Shown here in pieces: positions 6,228-15,000 of a DNA stretch of 18,852 nucleotides (position 1 is the first letter of the stretch; every line of letters begins with the position of its first letter). The position numbers were made by a program, and so were the translations under genes. Origin of the DNA: Anaerolineae bacterium. GTDB taxonomy: Bacteria; Chloroflexota; Anaerolineae; Anaerolineales; Villigracilaceae. The stretch lies in contig JAFLCF010000080.1 of the NCBI GenBank assembly GCA_017303735.1, positions 1 to 18,852 of the forward strand, in the 5' to 3' direction. The notes under the pieces are model-generated. The model did no database searches. It had not been told where the DNA came from and saw only the letters and a list, made by a program, of their open reading frames with translations.

Positions 6228-7454
6228 TTACCCAAACATTTCTTTTACTTTATACAGTCCCTTTACCAGCAAATCCACTTCTTCCTTCGTGCTATATAAA
6301 TAGAAAGAAGCGCGGCTGGTAGCAGGAATGCCAAATTTTTCATGCAAAGGCTGGGCACAGTGATGCCCGGCGCGGACGGCAATTCCGTCCTGGTCTAAGA
6401 TCTGCGCCACATCATGCGGATGCACACCTTCGAGCGTGAAAGCTGCCACGCCACCCTTTTTATCCGCCGAGGGACCGAACAACTTCACACCGGGGATCTC
6501 TTCAAGGCGGTCAAGCGCGTATTCGGTGATCTCATGCTCGTGTGCAGCTATATCATTCATGCCGATCTTCGTCAGGTAATCAACAGCCGCACCAAGACCG
6601 ATCGCTTCAGCGATGGCAGGCGTACCCGCCTCAAACTTATGCGGCAGTGTATTTGCCCGAAAGGAACGCAATTTCACTTCCTTGATCATGTCGCCGCCGC
6701 CAAGGAAAGGCGGCATGGATTCAAGCAAAGCGGATTTGCCGTATAAAATTCCAATGCCAGTCGGACCACACATCTTATGTGCAGAGAAAGCGTAAAAATC
6801 TGCGTCGAGGGCTTGCACATCCACTGATAGGTGCGGAACTGATTGTGCCCCGTCCACCAGGACAATTGCCCCTGCTGCATGAGCCAAACGGATGATCTCT
6901 GCCGCCGGGTTGATCGTGCCCAAAACGTTGGACATGTGCGTAAACGAGACCAGCTTCGGGGTCCGGTTAAGAAGCGACTTATAAACATCCAAATCCAGCA
7001 AGCCATCTTCGGTCACAGGAATGAAATCCAACTCAATGCCGCGCTCCGCTTGAAGCATGTGCCACGGCACAAGATTGCTGTGATGCTCCATTTCGGTCAG
7101 AAGGACGAGGTCGCCAACCTTCAAGTTCGCGCGTACCCATGAGTACGCCACAAGGTTGATCGACTCGGTGGTGTTGCGGGTATAAATCACTTCACGCGAA
7201 TGAGCCGCATTAATGAACTTGGCAATACGTTCACGCGCGCCTTCATAGAGTGAAGTAGCTTCCTCTGCAAGTGTATGCACACCACGATGGATATTGGCAT
7301 TTGAGTGGCGATAATAATCATCCATCGCCTCGATCACCTGCAAGGGCTTCTGCGATGTCGCCGTAGAATCAAGATAGATCACGCGCTTGCCATTGGCAGT
7401 TTCACGGTTGAGGATCGGAAAATCTTTGCGAATTTTTTCTATATTAAGTGTCAT
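6228..7454 (-). CDS. sufS: Cysteine desulfurase SufS
   Basis: PLP-dependent class V aminotransferase-fold enzyme that takes sulfur from cysteine and holds it as a persulfide for cluster assembly. At 408 residues it is the normal size for group II (SufS/CsdA) desulfurases. H125 in EMEHHSN stacks on PLP, D201 and Q204 in VDGAQS contact the cofactor, K227 in SAHKMCG forms the Schiff base, and C366 in RAGHHCAQP is the persulfide cysteine. The RAGHHC form with a short active-site loop is typical of the group II type. Its partner is the scaffold gene just downstream. No Shine-Dalgarno sequence precedes the ATG, and a large hairpin lies 18 nt upstream. Confidence 0.97.
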   Translation of the reverse strand: MTLNIEKIRKDFPILNRETANGKRVIYLDSTATSQKPLQVIEAMDDYYRHSNANIHRGVHTLAEEATSLYEGARERIAKFINAAHSREVIYTRNTTESINLVAYSWVRANLKVGDLVLLTEMEHHSNLVPWHMLQAERGIELDFIPVTEDGLLDLDVYKSLLNRTPKLVSFTHMSNVLGTINPAAEIIRLAHAAGAIVLVDGAQSVPHLSVDVQALDADFYAFSAHKMCGPTGIGILYGKSALLESMPPFLGGGDMIKEVKLRSFRANTLPHKFEAGTPAIAEAIGLGAAVDYLTKIGMNDIAAHEHEITEYALDRLEEIPGVKLFGPSADKKGGVAAFTLEGVHPHDVAQILDQDGIAVRAGHHCAQPLHEKFGIPATSRASFYLYSTKEEVDLLVKGLYKVKEMFG

Positions 7455-7472
7455 GGGAAATAACAGACACAG

Positions 7473-7514
7473 AAGTAAACAGGTACACTTGTCAACTTGT
7501 GTACCTGTTTACTT
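7473..7514. repeat. Perfect 16-bp inverted repeat hairpin
   Basis: Arms aagtaaacaggtacac (7473-7488) and gtgtacctgtttactt (7499-7514) pair perfectly around the 10-nt loop ttgtcaactt. It occupies the gap between the SH3-like protein gene and sufS. In the direction of transcription (minus) the stem is followed by TCTGTGTCTGTTATTT, which is not a terminator T-tract, so a processing site, attenuator or interspersed palindromic repeat is more likely. Confidence 0.75.
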
Positions 7515-7522
7515 TTATCTGC

Positions 7523-8125
7523 CTAATAATCTGGAATAATATCTTTCTTCAATACCGGCTTCTTGCCGCCACCACTGTTCGCCGGACGGATATGCTCAGA
7601 ATTCAAAGGATACCAAAGGATGCGGTCTGGCACCATCCATCCATCTGTGAGAAAGACATTCGAGCGGAACTGAACCGCCACCATTTTATTATCCACCTGC
7701 ACCACAATGCCTTTGATCCATCCGCGCACACGTTCGCGACTTAATTCATGGTCGCAAAAAACCTCTACCGTATCGCCCACTTCAAAGGCATACTCAGCCC
7801 GCGGAGCTTTCATAAAGTTGAAGAGGCTGGTATTGCTTTCAGCAAGAGAAGCTTTTCTTAACACCGGCTTAACAGGCTGGCGGATCTGGCTCGATAGGTT
7901 AATCGTACGAGTCACTTCCACCGGCTTTTCAGCGGTCGCAGGTTTGCGCCGAACCGCTGTAACAGCCGACTTGGCTTTCTTCGCAACTGCGTTAACTTTG
8001 GGCTTTGGTTTTGAGATCGCCTTTCGAACTGTACCTGCACTAGCCGCCCCTTTTTTTGCTGTTGTTTTCACTTTTGTGGCCACATTTACTTTTGACTTCG
8101 GTTTGATTTTTGACTTAACTGCCAT
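7523..8125 (-). CDS. Uncharacterised protein: H1-like basic tail plus SH3/Tudor-like domain
   Basis: I do not recognise a named family. The 200-residue protein has two parts. Residues 1-66 are rich in Lys, Ala, Val, Pro and Ser/Thr with repeated K-x-K and A-K-K words, like the tails of bacterial histone-H1-like proteins; such tails bind DNA or RNA non-specifically. After a linker, residues 111-180 look like a small beta-barrel: FEVGDTVEVF, RVRGWIKGIVVQVDN, MVAVQFRSNVF, then WMVPDRILWYPLNSEHIRP, the strand pattern of SH3/Tudor/KOW-type domains. It sits between sufD and sufS. The ATG at 8125 has AGGAAG about 8 nt upstream; an in-frame ATG at 8161 does not. An A7 run in the tail could be slippage-prone. 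No signal peptide or membrane segment. Confidence 0.8.
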   Translation of the reverse strand: MAVKSKIKPKSKVNVATKVKTTAKKGAASAGTVRKAISKPKPKVNAVAKKAKSAVTAVRRKPATAEKPVEVTRTINLSSQIRQPVKPVLRKASLAESNTSLFNFMKAPRAEYAFEVGDTVEVFCDHELSRERVRGWIKGIVVQVDNKMVAVQFRSNVFLTDGWMVPDRILWYPLNSEHIRPANSGGGKKPVLKKDIIPDY

Positions 8126-8220
8126 GATCCACTTCCTGCGAACAAAATTGAGACGCCCCACGCCTCACTCGTACGGGATGCCTGATTCAACACTTCAAGC
8201 ATTTTCTTATTCTGACAACA

Positions 8221-8249
8221 CTCTTGCTGGGGCAAAGCCCCAGCAAGAG
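8221..8249. repeat. Perfect 13-bp hairpin between sufD and the next gene
   Basis: ctcttgctggggc (8221-8233) and gccccagcaagag (8237-8249) pair perfectly around the loop aaa. It begins 8 nt downstream of the sufD stop (minus strand) and is not followed by a T-tract. It may slow 3'-5' decay of the sufCBD part of the message or be an interspersed palindrome. The rest of the 131-nt gap holds nothing recognisable except the ribosome binding site of the next gene. Confidence 0.75.
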
Positions 8250-8256
8250 CGAACAC

Positions 8257-9594
8257 TTACGCTGTTAACTTGATCTGGATCGCCTGCTGGAAGCGCTCAC
8301 GCACCCCTTCGAACGGAATGCGCTGCATGATGGGGTCGAAGAAACCTTCCACCACCAACTGCTCGGCTTCCTTTTGGGGAATACCGCGAGATTTGAGGTA
8401 AAACAGGGGTTCCTGCTCAAGTTTACCAACGGTTGCGCCATGTGTACAGCGCACATCGTCGGCGAGAATTTCCAAGCCGGGGATCGAGTCGGCGCGTGCC
8501 TGGTCGTCGAGGACAAGGTTGCGGTTGGCTTGGTAGCCATCGGTCTTCTGAGCACCGGGGGCGACGTAGATCATGCCCTGCCAGACAGAACGGCTCTTTC
8601 CTTTTAATGCACCTTTAAATAGAAGGTCACTGGTGCAGTGTGGGGCGAGATGATTCTGCTGGGTATCGTGGTCAAGATGCTGGGTTCCATCTGTAAAGTA
8701 GAAGCCTGACATGCGTCCCTGAGCACCTTCGCCAGCCAGATCCAGATCTGAGAAGTTCTTGGTCAGGCGTGAGCCCACGGCACCGAAAATCCAGTCGAGG
8801 TTGCCGCCGCGTTCTACGCGAGCACGTTCATGCGAGAAGTTCCACACATGGCGACCCCAGGATTGCAATTCGACAAAGCGCAGGTTAGCATCTTTGCCAA
8901 CGTAGATTTCCACCACGCCAGCATGCATGGCATGACCGGTTTCATCCGGTGACGCCGCTTCATGAACGTAGGTCACCGAAGCGCCATCTTCAACATACAC
9001 AACGAGGTGTGAAAAGTGCGCGAGGTCGGCACCAGGTCCCCACAGCACAGAGTGCAACGGAGCTTCGACTTGGACACCTTTGGGCACGTAAAGCAAAACG
9101 CCATTTTCAGAAAGAGCCGAAGCCAGTGCTGCAAATTTGCCATCTTCCGGCTTGACGATCTGACCGACCAGTTTTTTGAGCAGGTCAGAATGATTCTTTT
9201 CGGCAGTGCGAAAATCGGTGAAGACTACGCCTTTTTTGGCGAGGGTTTCATCCAAGTCCACTTTGGAGCCGCCGGGTAGCAGAGTGATCTGTCCGCCGTG
9301 TTGGTCGCCGGTTAATGGCTTGAGCAATTGGTCGGGCACAACGGGCAAATCTTCAAACGCGCCCGCTTTGGGGAGTTTGAAATCAGAAGCGGGAAGCAGA
9401 CGCAGATCGGTGCGGCGCCAGGCTTCGTCGGTGGCGACGGGGAGGGAAAGCTTCTGGAAGGAATCCCAAGCCCCGGCGCGGAATGAAGCGAGTCCGTTCG
9501 CGGAGGGAACATCTGCCTGCGTAAAGTTAAACTCTTTCGCGGCAGTGTCGGCGCGTCGTCCTCGTGATACAGTAACTTTTGGTTTCTCTTGCAT
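8257..9594 (-). CDS. sufD: Fe-S cluster assembly protein SufD
   Basis: SufD pairs with SufB and two SufC ATPases in the SufBC2D complex, on which clusters form. The 445 residues show a variable N-terminal helical part followed by the long right-handed beta-helix core shared with SufB (about 160-370), then the C-terminal SufC-binding helices. C383 and H385 in RCTHGATVG match the conserved CxHGAT region; the E. coli H360 equivalent at the SufB-SufD interface is implicated in cluster formation. FYLKSRGIPQKEA (398-410) and VEGFF (415-419) are typical of the C-terminal domain. It starts 1 nt after the sufB stop, so translation is likely coupled. Confidence 0.95.
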   Translation of the reverse strand: MQEKPKVTVSRGRRADTAAKEFNFTQADVPSANGLASFRAGAWDSFQKLSLPVATDEAWRRTDLRLLPASDFKLPKAGAFEDLPVVPDQLLKPLTGDQHGGQITLLPGGSKVDLDETLAKKGVVFTDFRTAEKNHSDLLKKLVGQIVKPEDGKFAALASALSENGVLLYVPKGVQVEAPLHSVLWGPGADLAHFSHLVVYVEDGASVTYVHEAASPDETGHAMHAGVVEIYVGKDANLRFVELQSWGRHVWNFSHERARVERGGNLDWIFGAVGSRLTKNFSDLDLAGEGAQGRMSGFYFTDGTQHLDHDTQQNHLAPHCTSDLLFKGALKGKSRSVWQGMIYVAPGAQKTDGYQANRNLVLDDQARADSIPGLEILADDVRCTHGATVGKLEQEPLFYLKSRGIPQKEAEQLVVEGFFDPIMQRIPFEGVRERFQQAIQIKLTA

Positions 9595-9595
9595 G

Positions 9596-11005
9596 TTAGC
9601 CGATTGATCCTTCCATTTGAAGTGCGATCAAGCGATTCATTTCGACCGCGTATTCCATGGGCAGTTCTTTGACGAGCGGTTCGATGAAGCCGGAGACGAC
9701 CATGGTGGTGGCTTCTTCTTCGCTAAGACCGCGTGACATGAGATAGAAGAGTTGCTCCTCGCCCACTTTGCTGACCGAGGCTTCGTGACCGATGGTCACA
9801 TCGTCTTCGTCGATCTCGATGTAGGGATAGGTGTCGGAGCGGGATTGCGGGTCGAGCAGGAGCGCATCACAAACCACGTTGGACTTGACACCCTTGGCGC
9901 CTTTGTAAACCTTGAGCAAGCCGCGATAGGAGGCGCGTCCGCCGCTCTTGGAAATGGACTTGGATGTGATCTTGCTGGTGGTGTTGGGCGCGAAGTGAAC
10001 CATCTTGGAACCAGCATCTTGAATCTGACCGACGTTGGCGAACGCCATGGAAAGCATTTCGCCGTGAGCGCCGGGTTCCATCAAGTAGCAGGAAGGATAC
10101 TTCATCGTAACCTTCGAGCCGATGTTGGCATCCACCCATTCGTGGGTGCCGTTCTCGAAGACTTTGGCGCGTTGGGTCACGAGGTTGTAAACATTGGTCG
10201 ACCAGTTTTGAATGGTCGAGTAGCGCGAACGCGCGCCCTTCTTGACGATGATCTCGATCACGCCGGAGTGGAATGAGTCGGTGGTGTATTGCGGCGCGGT
10301 ACAGCCTTCCACGTAGTGGACCGAAGCGCCTTCATCTACAATGATGAGGGTACGTTCGAACTGACCGACGTTGGCGGTGTTGAGGCGGAAGTACGCCTGC
10401 AAAGGCAGATCAACATGCACGCCTTTGGGCACATATACAAATGAACCGCCAGACCAAACCGCAGAGTTGAGTGCAGCGAATTTGTTATCTTCAATTGGAA
10501 CAACCGTGCCAAAATATTCGCGGAAGAGATCGGGGTGCTGGCGCAGACCATCTTCGATGGAGAGGAAGATCACGCCTTGCTCTTCGAGGTGCTTCTGAAT
10601 GGAGTGATAGACCATCTCCGATTCATATTGCGCGCCCAAGCCCGCCAAAAACTTCTGTTCGGCTTCGGGCACACCCAATTTGTCGAAGGTGCGCTTGATG
10701 TCATCAGGGACATCGTCCCATGATTTTTCGCTTTTTTCGGTCGGCTTGACGTAGTAATAAATATTGTCGAGGTCAAGCGATTGCAGTTCAGGTCCCCAAT
10801 TCGGCATGGGGCGTTTGAGGAAGTGATCGAGCGCCTTCAGGCGGAAGTCGAGCATCCACTGCGGCTCGCCCTTCATGCGCGAAATGTTTTCAACCACTTC
10901 ACGGCTCAAACCTTTTTCAGACTTAAAGGAGTAGTTATCGTCGCGGTCGTGAAAACCGTACTTGTACTCGCCAATTTCTTCTAATATTTTTGCATCTTCA
11001 GACAT
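9596..11005 (-). CDS. sufB: Fe-S cluster assembly protein SufB
   Basis: Main scaffold subunit of SufBC2D. At 469 residues it is a standard full-length SufB. The N-terminus ([22 protein letters not shown]) and the [19 protein letters not shown] segment (319-337) are characteristic. C379 in [11 protein letters not shown] aligns with the E. coli SufB cysteine (C405) that receives sulfur, and E408 in GHEASVSK with the conserved glutamate E434. The C-terminal [13 protein letters not shown] and VSGFIEPL stretches form the SufC-binding domain. GAGG 7 nt before the ATG sets the start. It lies between sufC and sufD; the sufC-sufB gap holds an imperfect palindrome. Confidence 0.98.
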   Translation of the reverse strand: MSEDAKILEEIGEYKYGFHDRDDNYSFKSEKGLSREVVENISRMKGEPQWMLDFRLKALDHFLKRPMPNWGPELQSLDLDNIYYYVKPTEKSEKSWDDVPDDIKRTFDKLGVPEAEQKFLAGLGAQYESEMVYHSIQKHLEEQGVIFLSIEDGLRQHPDLFREYFGTVVPIEDNKFAALNSAVWSGGSFVYVPKGVHVDLPLQAYFRLNTANVGQFERTLIIVDEGASVHYVEGCTAPQYTTDSFHSGVIEIIVKKGARSRYSTIQNWSTNVYNLVTQRAKVFENGTHEWVDANIGSKVTMKYPSCYLMEPGAHGEMLSMAFANVGQIQDAGSKMVHFAPNTTSKITSKSISKSGGRASYRGLLKVYKGAKGVKSNVVCDALLLDPQSRSDTYPYIEIDEDDVTIGHEASVSKVGEEQLFYLMSRGLSEEEATTMVVSGFIEPLVKELPMEYAVEMNRLIALQMEGSIG

Positions 11006-11021
11006 AATAAACCTCTTTCAC

Positions 11022-11086
11022 CACAAAGGTCACAAAGTACACGAAGGGAAAAAATTAAAACCTTTGTGTCCGTAGTGTTCTTTGTG
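11022..11086. repeat. Imperfect 26-bp inverted repeat (CACAAAGG / CCTTTGTG)
   Basis: The left arm (11022-11047, beginning cacaaaggtcac) matches the reverse complement of the right arm (11061-11086, beginning cctttgtgtccg) at 19 of 26 positions, around an A-rich 13-nt loop. The block exactly fills the sufC-sufB gap, ending 1 nt before the sufC stop and leaving only the sufB ribosome binding site outside. Similar 'CACAAAGGxCACAAAG' filler occurs in many environmental bacterial genomes (from memory). Confidence 0.6.
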
Positions 11087-11087
11087 T

Positions 11088-11861
11088 TTAAGCCGTTTCC
11101 TCGGCAGTCTTTTCGCGCAGCCAGTCGTAGCCTTGTTCTTCGAGGTGCAGGGCGAGGTCGGGTCCGCCGGATTCGACGATGCGACCACCCATCATGACGT
11201 GCACGAACTGCGGTTTGATGTAGTTCAACAGGCGTTGATAATGCGTGATGACCAGCACACCAAGTTCGGGACCGGAAAGAGCGTTGACGCCTTCCGAGAC
11301 GATGCGCAGCGCATCAATATCCAAGCCGGAGTCTGTTTCATCCAAGATAGCGAATCGTGGTTTGAGCGTTGCCATTTGCAAAATTTCGGCGCGTTTCTTC
11401 TCGCCGCCAGAAAAACCGTCGTTGAGGTAACGTCCGGCAAAGGCGTGATCCATCTTGAGCGTGTCCATCTTTTCCTTTAATAGCTTGCGGAATTCAGGGA
11501 TGGGCATGCCTTTGTCTTCGGGGTTGTCGGCGCGGCGGCGCGAATTGATCGCCGAGCGCAGGAAGTTCGCCACGGTCACACCGGGGATGGCAACCGGGTA
11601 TTGAAATGCGAGAAAAATACCCGCGCGCGAGCGTTCATCGGGTTCCATTTCGAGGACGTTTTCGCCGTCCAACAGCACTTCCCCACTGGTGACGGTGTAA
11701 TTGGGGTGCCCCATCAACGTATATGCCAATGTAGACTTGCCCGTCCCGTTCGGTCCCATAATGGCGTGAATTTCACCCTGTTTAATGGTCAATGAAAGAC
11801 CCTTGAGGATTTCCTTATCCTCGATACTTACATGCAAATCCTTAATCTCAAGCTGCGACAT
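11088..11861 (-). CDS. sufC: Fe-S cluster assembly ATPase SufC
   Basis: ABC-type ATPase of the SufBC2D complex; ATP binding makes the SufC pair dimerise and opens the SufB-SufD interface. The 257 residues carry Walker [10 protein letters not shown] (36-44), a Q-loop around FQYPV (86-90), the ABC signature SGGEKKR (151-157), Walker B with the catalytic glutamate in [15 protein letters not shown] (171-185; D174, E175), and the switch histidine H207 in ITHYQR. It lacks membrane segments, as expected. TAGGAG about 8 nt before the ATG supports the start. It is first in the operon and has its own promoter at 11915-11943. Confidence 0.98.
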   Translation of the reverse strand: MSQLEIKDLHVSIEDKEILKGLSLTIKQGEIHAIMGPNGTGKSTLAYTLMGHPNYTVTSGEVLLDGENVLEMEPDERSRAGIFLAFQYPVAIPGVTVANFLRSAINSRRRADNPEDKGMPIPEFRKLLKEKMDTLKMDHAFAGRYLNDGFSGGEKKRAEILQMATLKPRFAILDETDSGLDIDALRIVSEGVNALSGPELGVLVITHYQRLLNYIKPQFVHVMMGGRIVESGGPDLALHLEEQGYDWLREKTAEETA

Positions 11862-11914
11862 TCGTTTACTCCTACAAATTAAGCCATTGCTGGCGTTTTT
11901 ATCAATCGGGCGAC

Positions 11915-11943
11915 ATTGTAGCAGGCTGTAGAGGATTTGTCAA
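11915..11943 (-). promoter_or_regulatory. Sigma70 promoter of the suf operon
   Basis: On the minus strand TTGACA (11938-11943) and TACAAT (11915-11920) are separated by exactly 17 bp, a near-perfect housekeeping promoter. Transcription should start near 11908, giving a leader of about 47 nt before sufC. It follows the regulator gene on the same strand, so it makes suf expression independent of readthrough. Confidence 0.85.
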
Positions 11944-12029
11944 TATTTATGATAATTTTCTAGTATATTCAGTGGGGCATTTATGGTGCTACATTCGGAT
12001 GTCGAAATTTGTATCGTTTGCGAAATACG

Positions 12030-12057
12030 GTTGTAGATACAACGTTGTCGGGTTGTA
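12030..12057. promoter_or_regulatory. Cluster of GTTGTA/TACAAC half-sites, possible operator
   Basis: Four copies of a half-site lie within 28 bp: gttgta (12030-12035), tacaac (12038-12043), gttgtc (12044-12049) and gttgta (12052-12057). The middle ones form two overlapping palindromes, GTTGTA-GA-TACAAC and ACAACGTTGT. The cluster lies about 90 bp upstream of the suf -35 box and just past the stop codon of the regulator. SufR-type repressors are known to use CAAC/GTTG half-sites, but the spacing here differs and no SufR gene is in the window. The remainder of the 208-bp gap shows only the suf promoter. Confidence 0.35.
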
Positions 12058-12069
12058 AATTGCGCCTCA

Positions 12070-15000
12070 CTAGGTTTTTATACCATCCAATATTTCCTGC
12101 CTTGTAAGGGCACTTCCGGCGAGTAACCCGGCTTCTCTGCGAAGATCATCTCCAAATTCTTCGAACAAACTGTCAGCTTTATCCCGACCTTCCTTAATAG
12201 TATCAGGCGACTGGATTACGTAACGAACGATCCGGGTAGCCTGCTTCAGATTTCCAGTCAGCAGGAAGTATTTTGCATAATCAATCAGTAAATTGTTGAG
12301 CACATTATGCATTTGGTATTCAACCGCGTTTCGAATCCCGTCATCCAGAGCCTTCCGCGCTTCAGGATATTTGTTAGATTGCAAATGAATTATCGCCAGC
12401 GTGTTATAGACATATGGCAGAAAAACTACATTTCCGCATTCGTTGAAGTGATACAGGGCAGAATTCAGATGTTCGCTGGCTTTTTCCAATTGCCCCAGCA
12501 TGGCGTAACATTCTGCCAGATTGTTATGATTCACGGAAGGTGAACGATGTATATCCCCATACTGGGCGGATTTTTCATTACTTTTCAGGAACAGATCAAT
12601 TGCGGTTCGATAGTCCTGCCGAAAATAAGCCAGTACGGCGAGGTTGCTCAAAATACTTGCAGTGATCCACGTATACCCGTGGGTTTCCGCAATATCGGAA
12701 CCGCGCTGCAGGATTTGTGCCGCCCCATCAAGATCCCCCTCCATACTGAGCATCGACCCATAATGATTGCAGGTAAGCGCCTCCTCCCACAACGCCTGTC
12801 CTTTTTCGCAAAGACGCATTGCCTCCCGATGCATCTCATGGGCGTCCGTCTTATTTCCAGTTTCATAATAAATCCCTCCAAGGTGGTTAGTCGCAAAGAT
12901 CTTCTCTGCGATGCCGAGATCCTTCAACCCATGCTCCACTGCTTCCCCAAGACTCTTTAACGCTGTATCGGTCTGTCCACGACGAAAACTCAACCAGCCA
13001 TAATAAGCCAACAACCGATAGTAAAACAACCTTCCCTGCTTTCCCTGCTTGTGAATTCCCCTTATTTCGTCAAGCCCAGACTTAAACAAGATATCCCCTT
13101 CATATATCTTTCCTTTGATCTCGAAAAACCAGAAAAAAGGCGAAAGAAGCGTATTGAGTGTTTCAAAATCCCGTATATCCAACGCCGTATTCCAGCAAAC
13201 TGCAAGATTAAGCCAATCCTGCGACATACCATCCAGAGCTTGTTGAACGTTTTCAGACTTCATATTCCGTTCCCATGCTTGAACATGGTTTGCAAAATAC
13301 AACTTGAATCTCTCATTCATTTCCGCCTCTGAAATATCGGCGGAATTTTGTTTTCTACGGGCGTATTGCCGCAGCAACGGATGCAAGCCAAACACACCCC
13401 TGCTAAATTGGCGCACCAGCGATTTCCGGCATAATTCAGCCAGCAAACTGGAAGAAACGGCGCAAATTTCAGACGCAGCATCAGGAGTGAAACGGGCAGG
13501 AAATGTCCCCAGGGCGGCAAATGCCCGTTTTTCCTCCTCCGTTAGGAAGTTCCAGGAATGCTCAAATACCACCCAAAGACTGCGATGACGGGGCGGCACA
13601 TCACGCAATGATGAAGTAAGTACGCCAATATCCTGCGAAATCTGCTCCGCAATCTGAGCACAAGAGAAGTTTTTGATCAGGTTAGCCGCCAGTTCGATAC
13701 CCAGAGGCAAACCATCAAGAATCTCGCAGAGAAGCAGCGCCTCCTGATATTTCTGTCCGGCCGAAATGCTAAATGCAGGGTCAATCCTCTCTGCACGCTG
13801 TTGTAGAAGTTGGACGGCTGCAGAGCCCTCCCCATCTTTCTCCTCGGAAAGCGGCAAGCCTGACAGTTCGATCTCCCACTCCATCTGAAGATGAAGCGCT
13901 TCGCGTGAGGTAATAAGAATGCTCAACCCGGGAGCGTGGGTCAACAAGCTTTTAATAAGTCCGGTCTCAGGCAATACATGTTCGTAATTATCGAAAATCA
14001 ACAGAATCTCGCGATGTCTAAGGAAATTCAACAAATGCGTTTGCGGATCTCCTTTCGCGGGCAGTTCCAGCCCCAATGTACCGGCAATGCTATCAGGTAT
14101 GGCAGCAGGGGCTTCAATGGTATCAAGTGGAATCCAATACACACCATCTTGAAATGATAACAGTTGATCTTGTCCCACTTGAAGCGCCAAACGGGTTTTT
14201 CCGACGCCGCCAGGACCGACGATCGTTACTAGGCGGCGGTTTTTCGTCTGCAAATATTCAATTGTTTGCTGAATTTCTTTTTGCCGCCCGACAAATGTTG
14301 TTCCAAAGACAGGCAGATTATTGGGTGGTACACCTTGTTCAGCGCCCGAAGCCGAATTGGTTAAGATTTGTTGATACAACTGTTCTGTTTCAGGCTGAGG
14401 AGGTGCACCAAATTCTTTTTCCAGAATACTACGGCACTTCTGATACTGTTTGATGGCTGCGCTGCGTTGAGAGTCGCGCGAAAGCAGACGCATAAGCAGA
14501 ACGTGAGACTCTTCCCGCCATTCATCCATTGATACCAGACGGCGCGCATACACAATTGCTTTTTGGTATTCACGCCGTTGTTGATGGTATTCAACCAGAT
14601 GCTCCAGCGTTGTTAATGCTTTTTGATGGAAGTATTCGCGCCGGGACGTGTGCCATCCTTGAAAATATTCTGAGTCTTTTATTACAAAACCTTCCAAAAA
14701 TGTCCCGCGATAAAGTTCCATTGCTTTCTCCATGTGGTGATTACAAGTTGTACAGGTCTTAATATCGCGATGGAGATGTTTTTCGCAGGCAGAAATCAGT
14801 TCTTCAAAGGCTTGCGTGTCTAGCCATACATTGGAATTCTTTCGATTTGCCTGAACAGAGTCAGGAGAGATGATCAGGTAGGGGGTTTGCGGATTGGTAT
14901 CCTGAATCGATTTTCGCAGGTTTGAGAGCGCCTGACGCATATTTTTTGCAGATTTTGCTTCATCGTTATTTCCCCAGAATAGGCTGGCAAGGTGGTCGCG

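Noticed and set aside
7473..7514. Rho-independent terminator before sufS
   Set aside because: The stem is strong, but in the direction of transcription it is not followed by a run of T, and it would cut the suf operon.
7707..8273. 188-codon hydrophobic-looking frame opposite the SH3-like gene
   Set aside because: Its apparent membrane segments (Phe/Ala/Val-rich) arise from the complement of Lys/Ala-rich codons on the real strand.
9752..10276. 174-codon open frame on the plus strand opposite sufB
   Set aside because: The codon pattern is the mirror of a conserved SufB core; the protein is low-complexity and has no start signal.
11862..11908. Riboswitch in the suf leader
   Set aside because: The predicted leader is only about 47 nt and has no stable structure or known riboswitch consensus that I can see.
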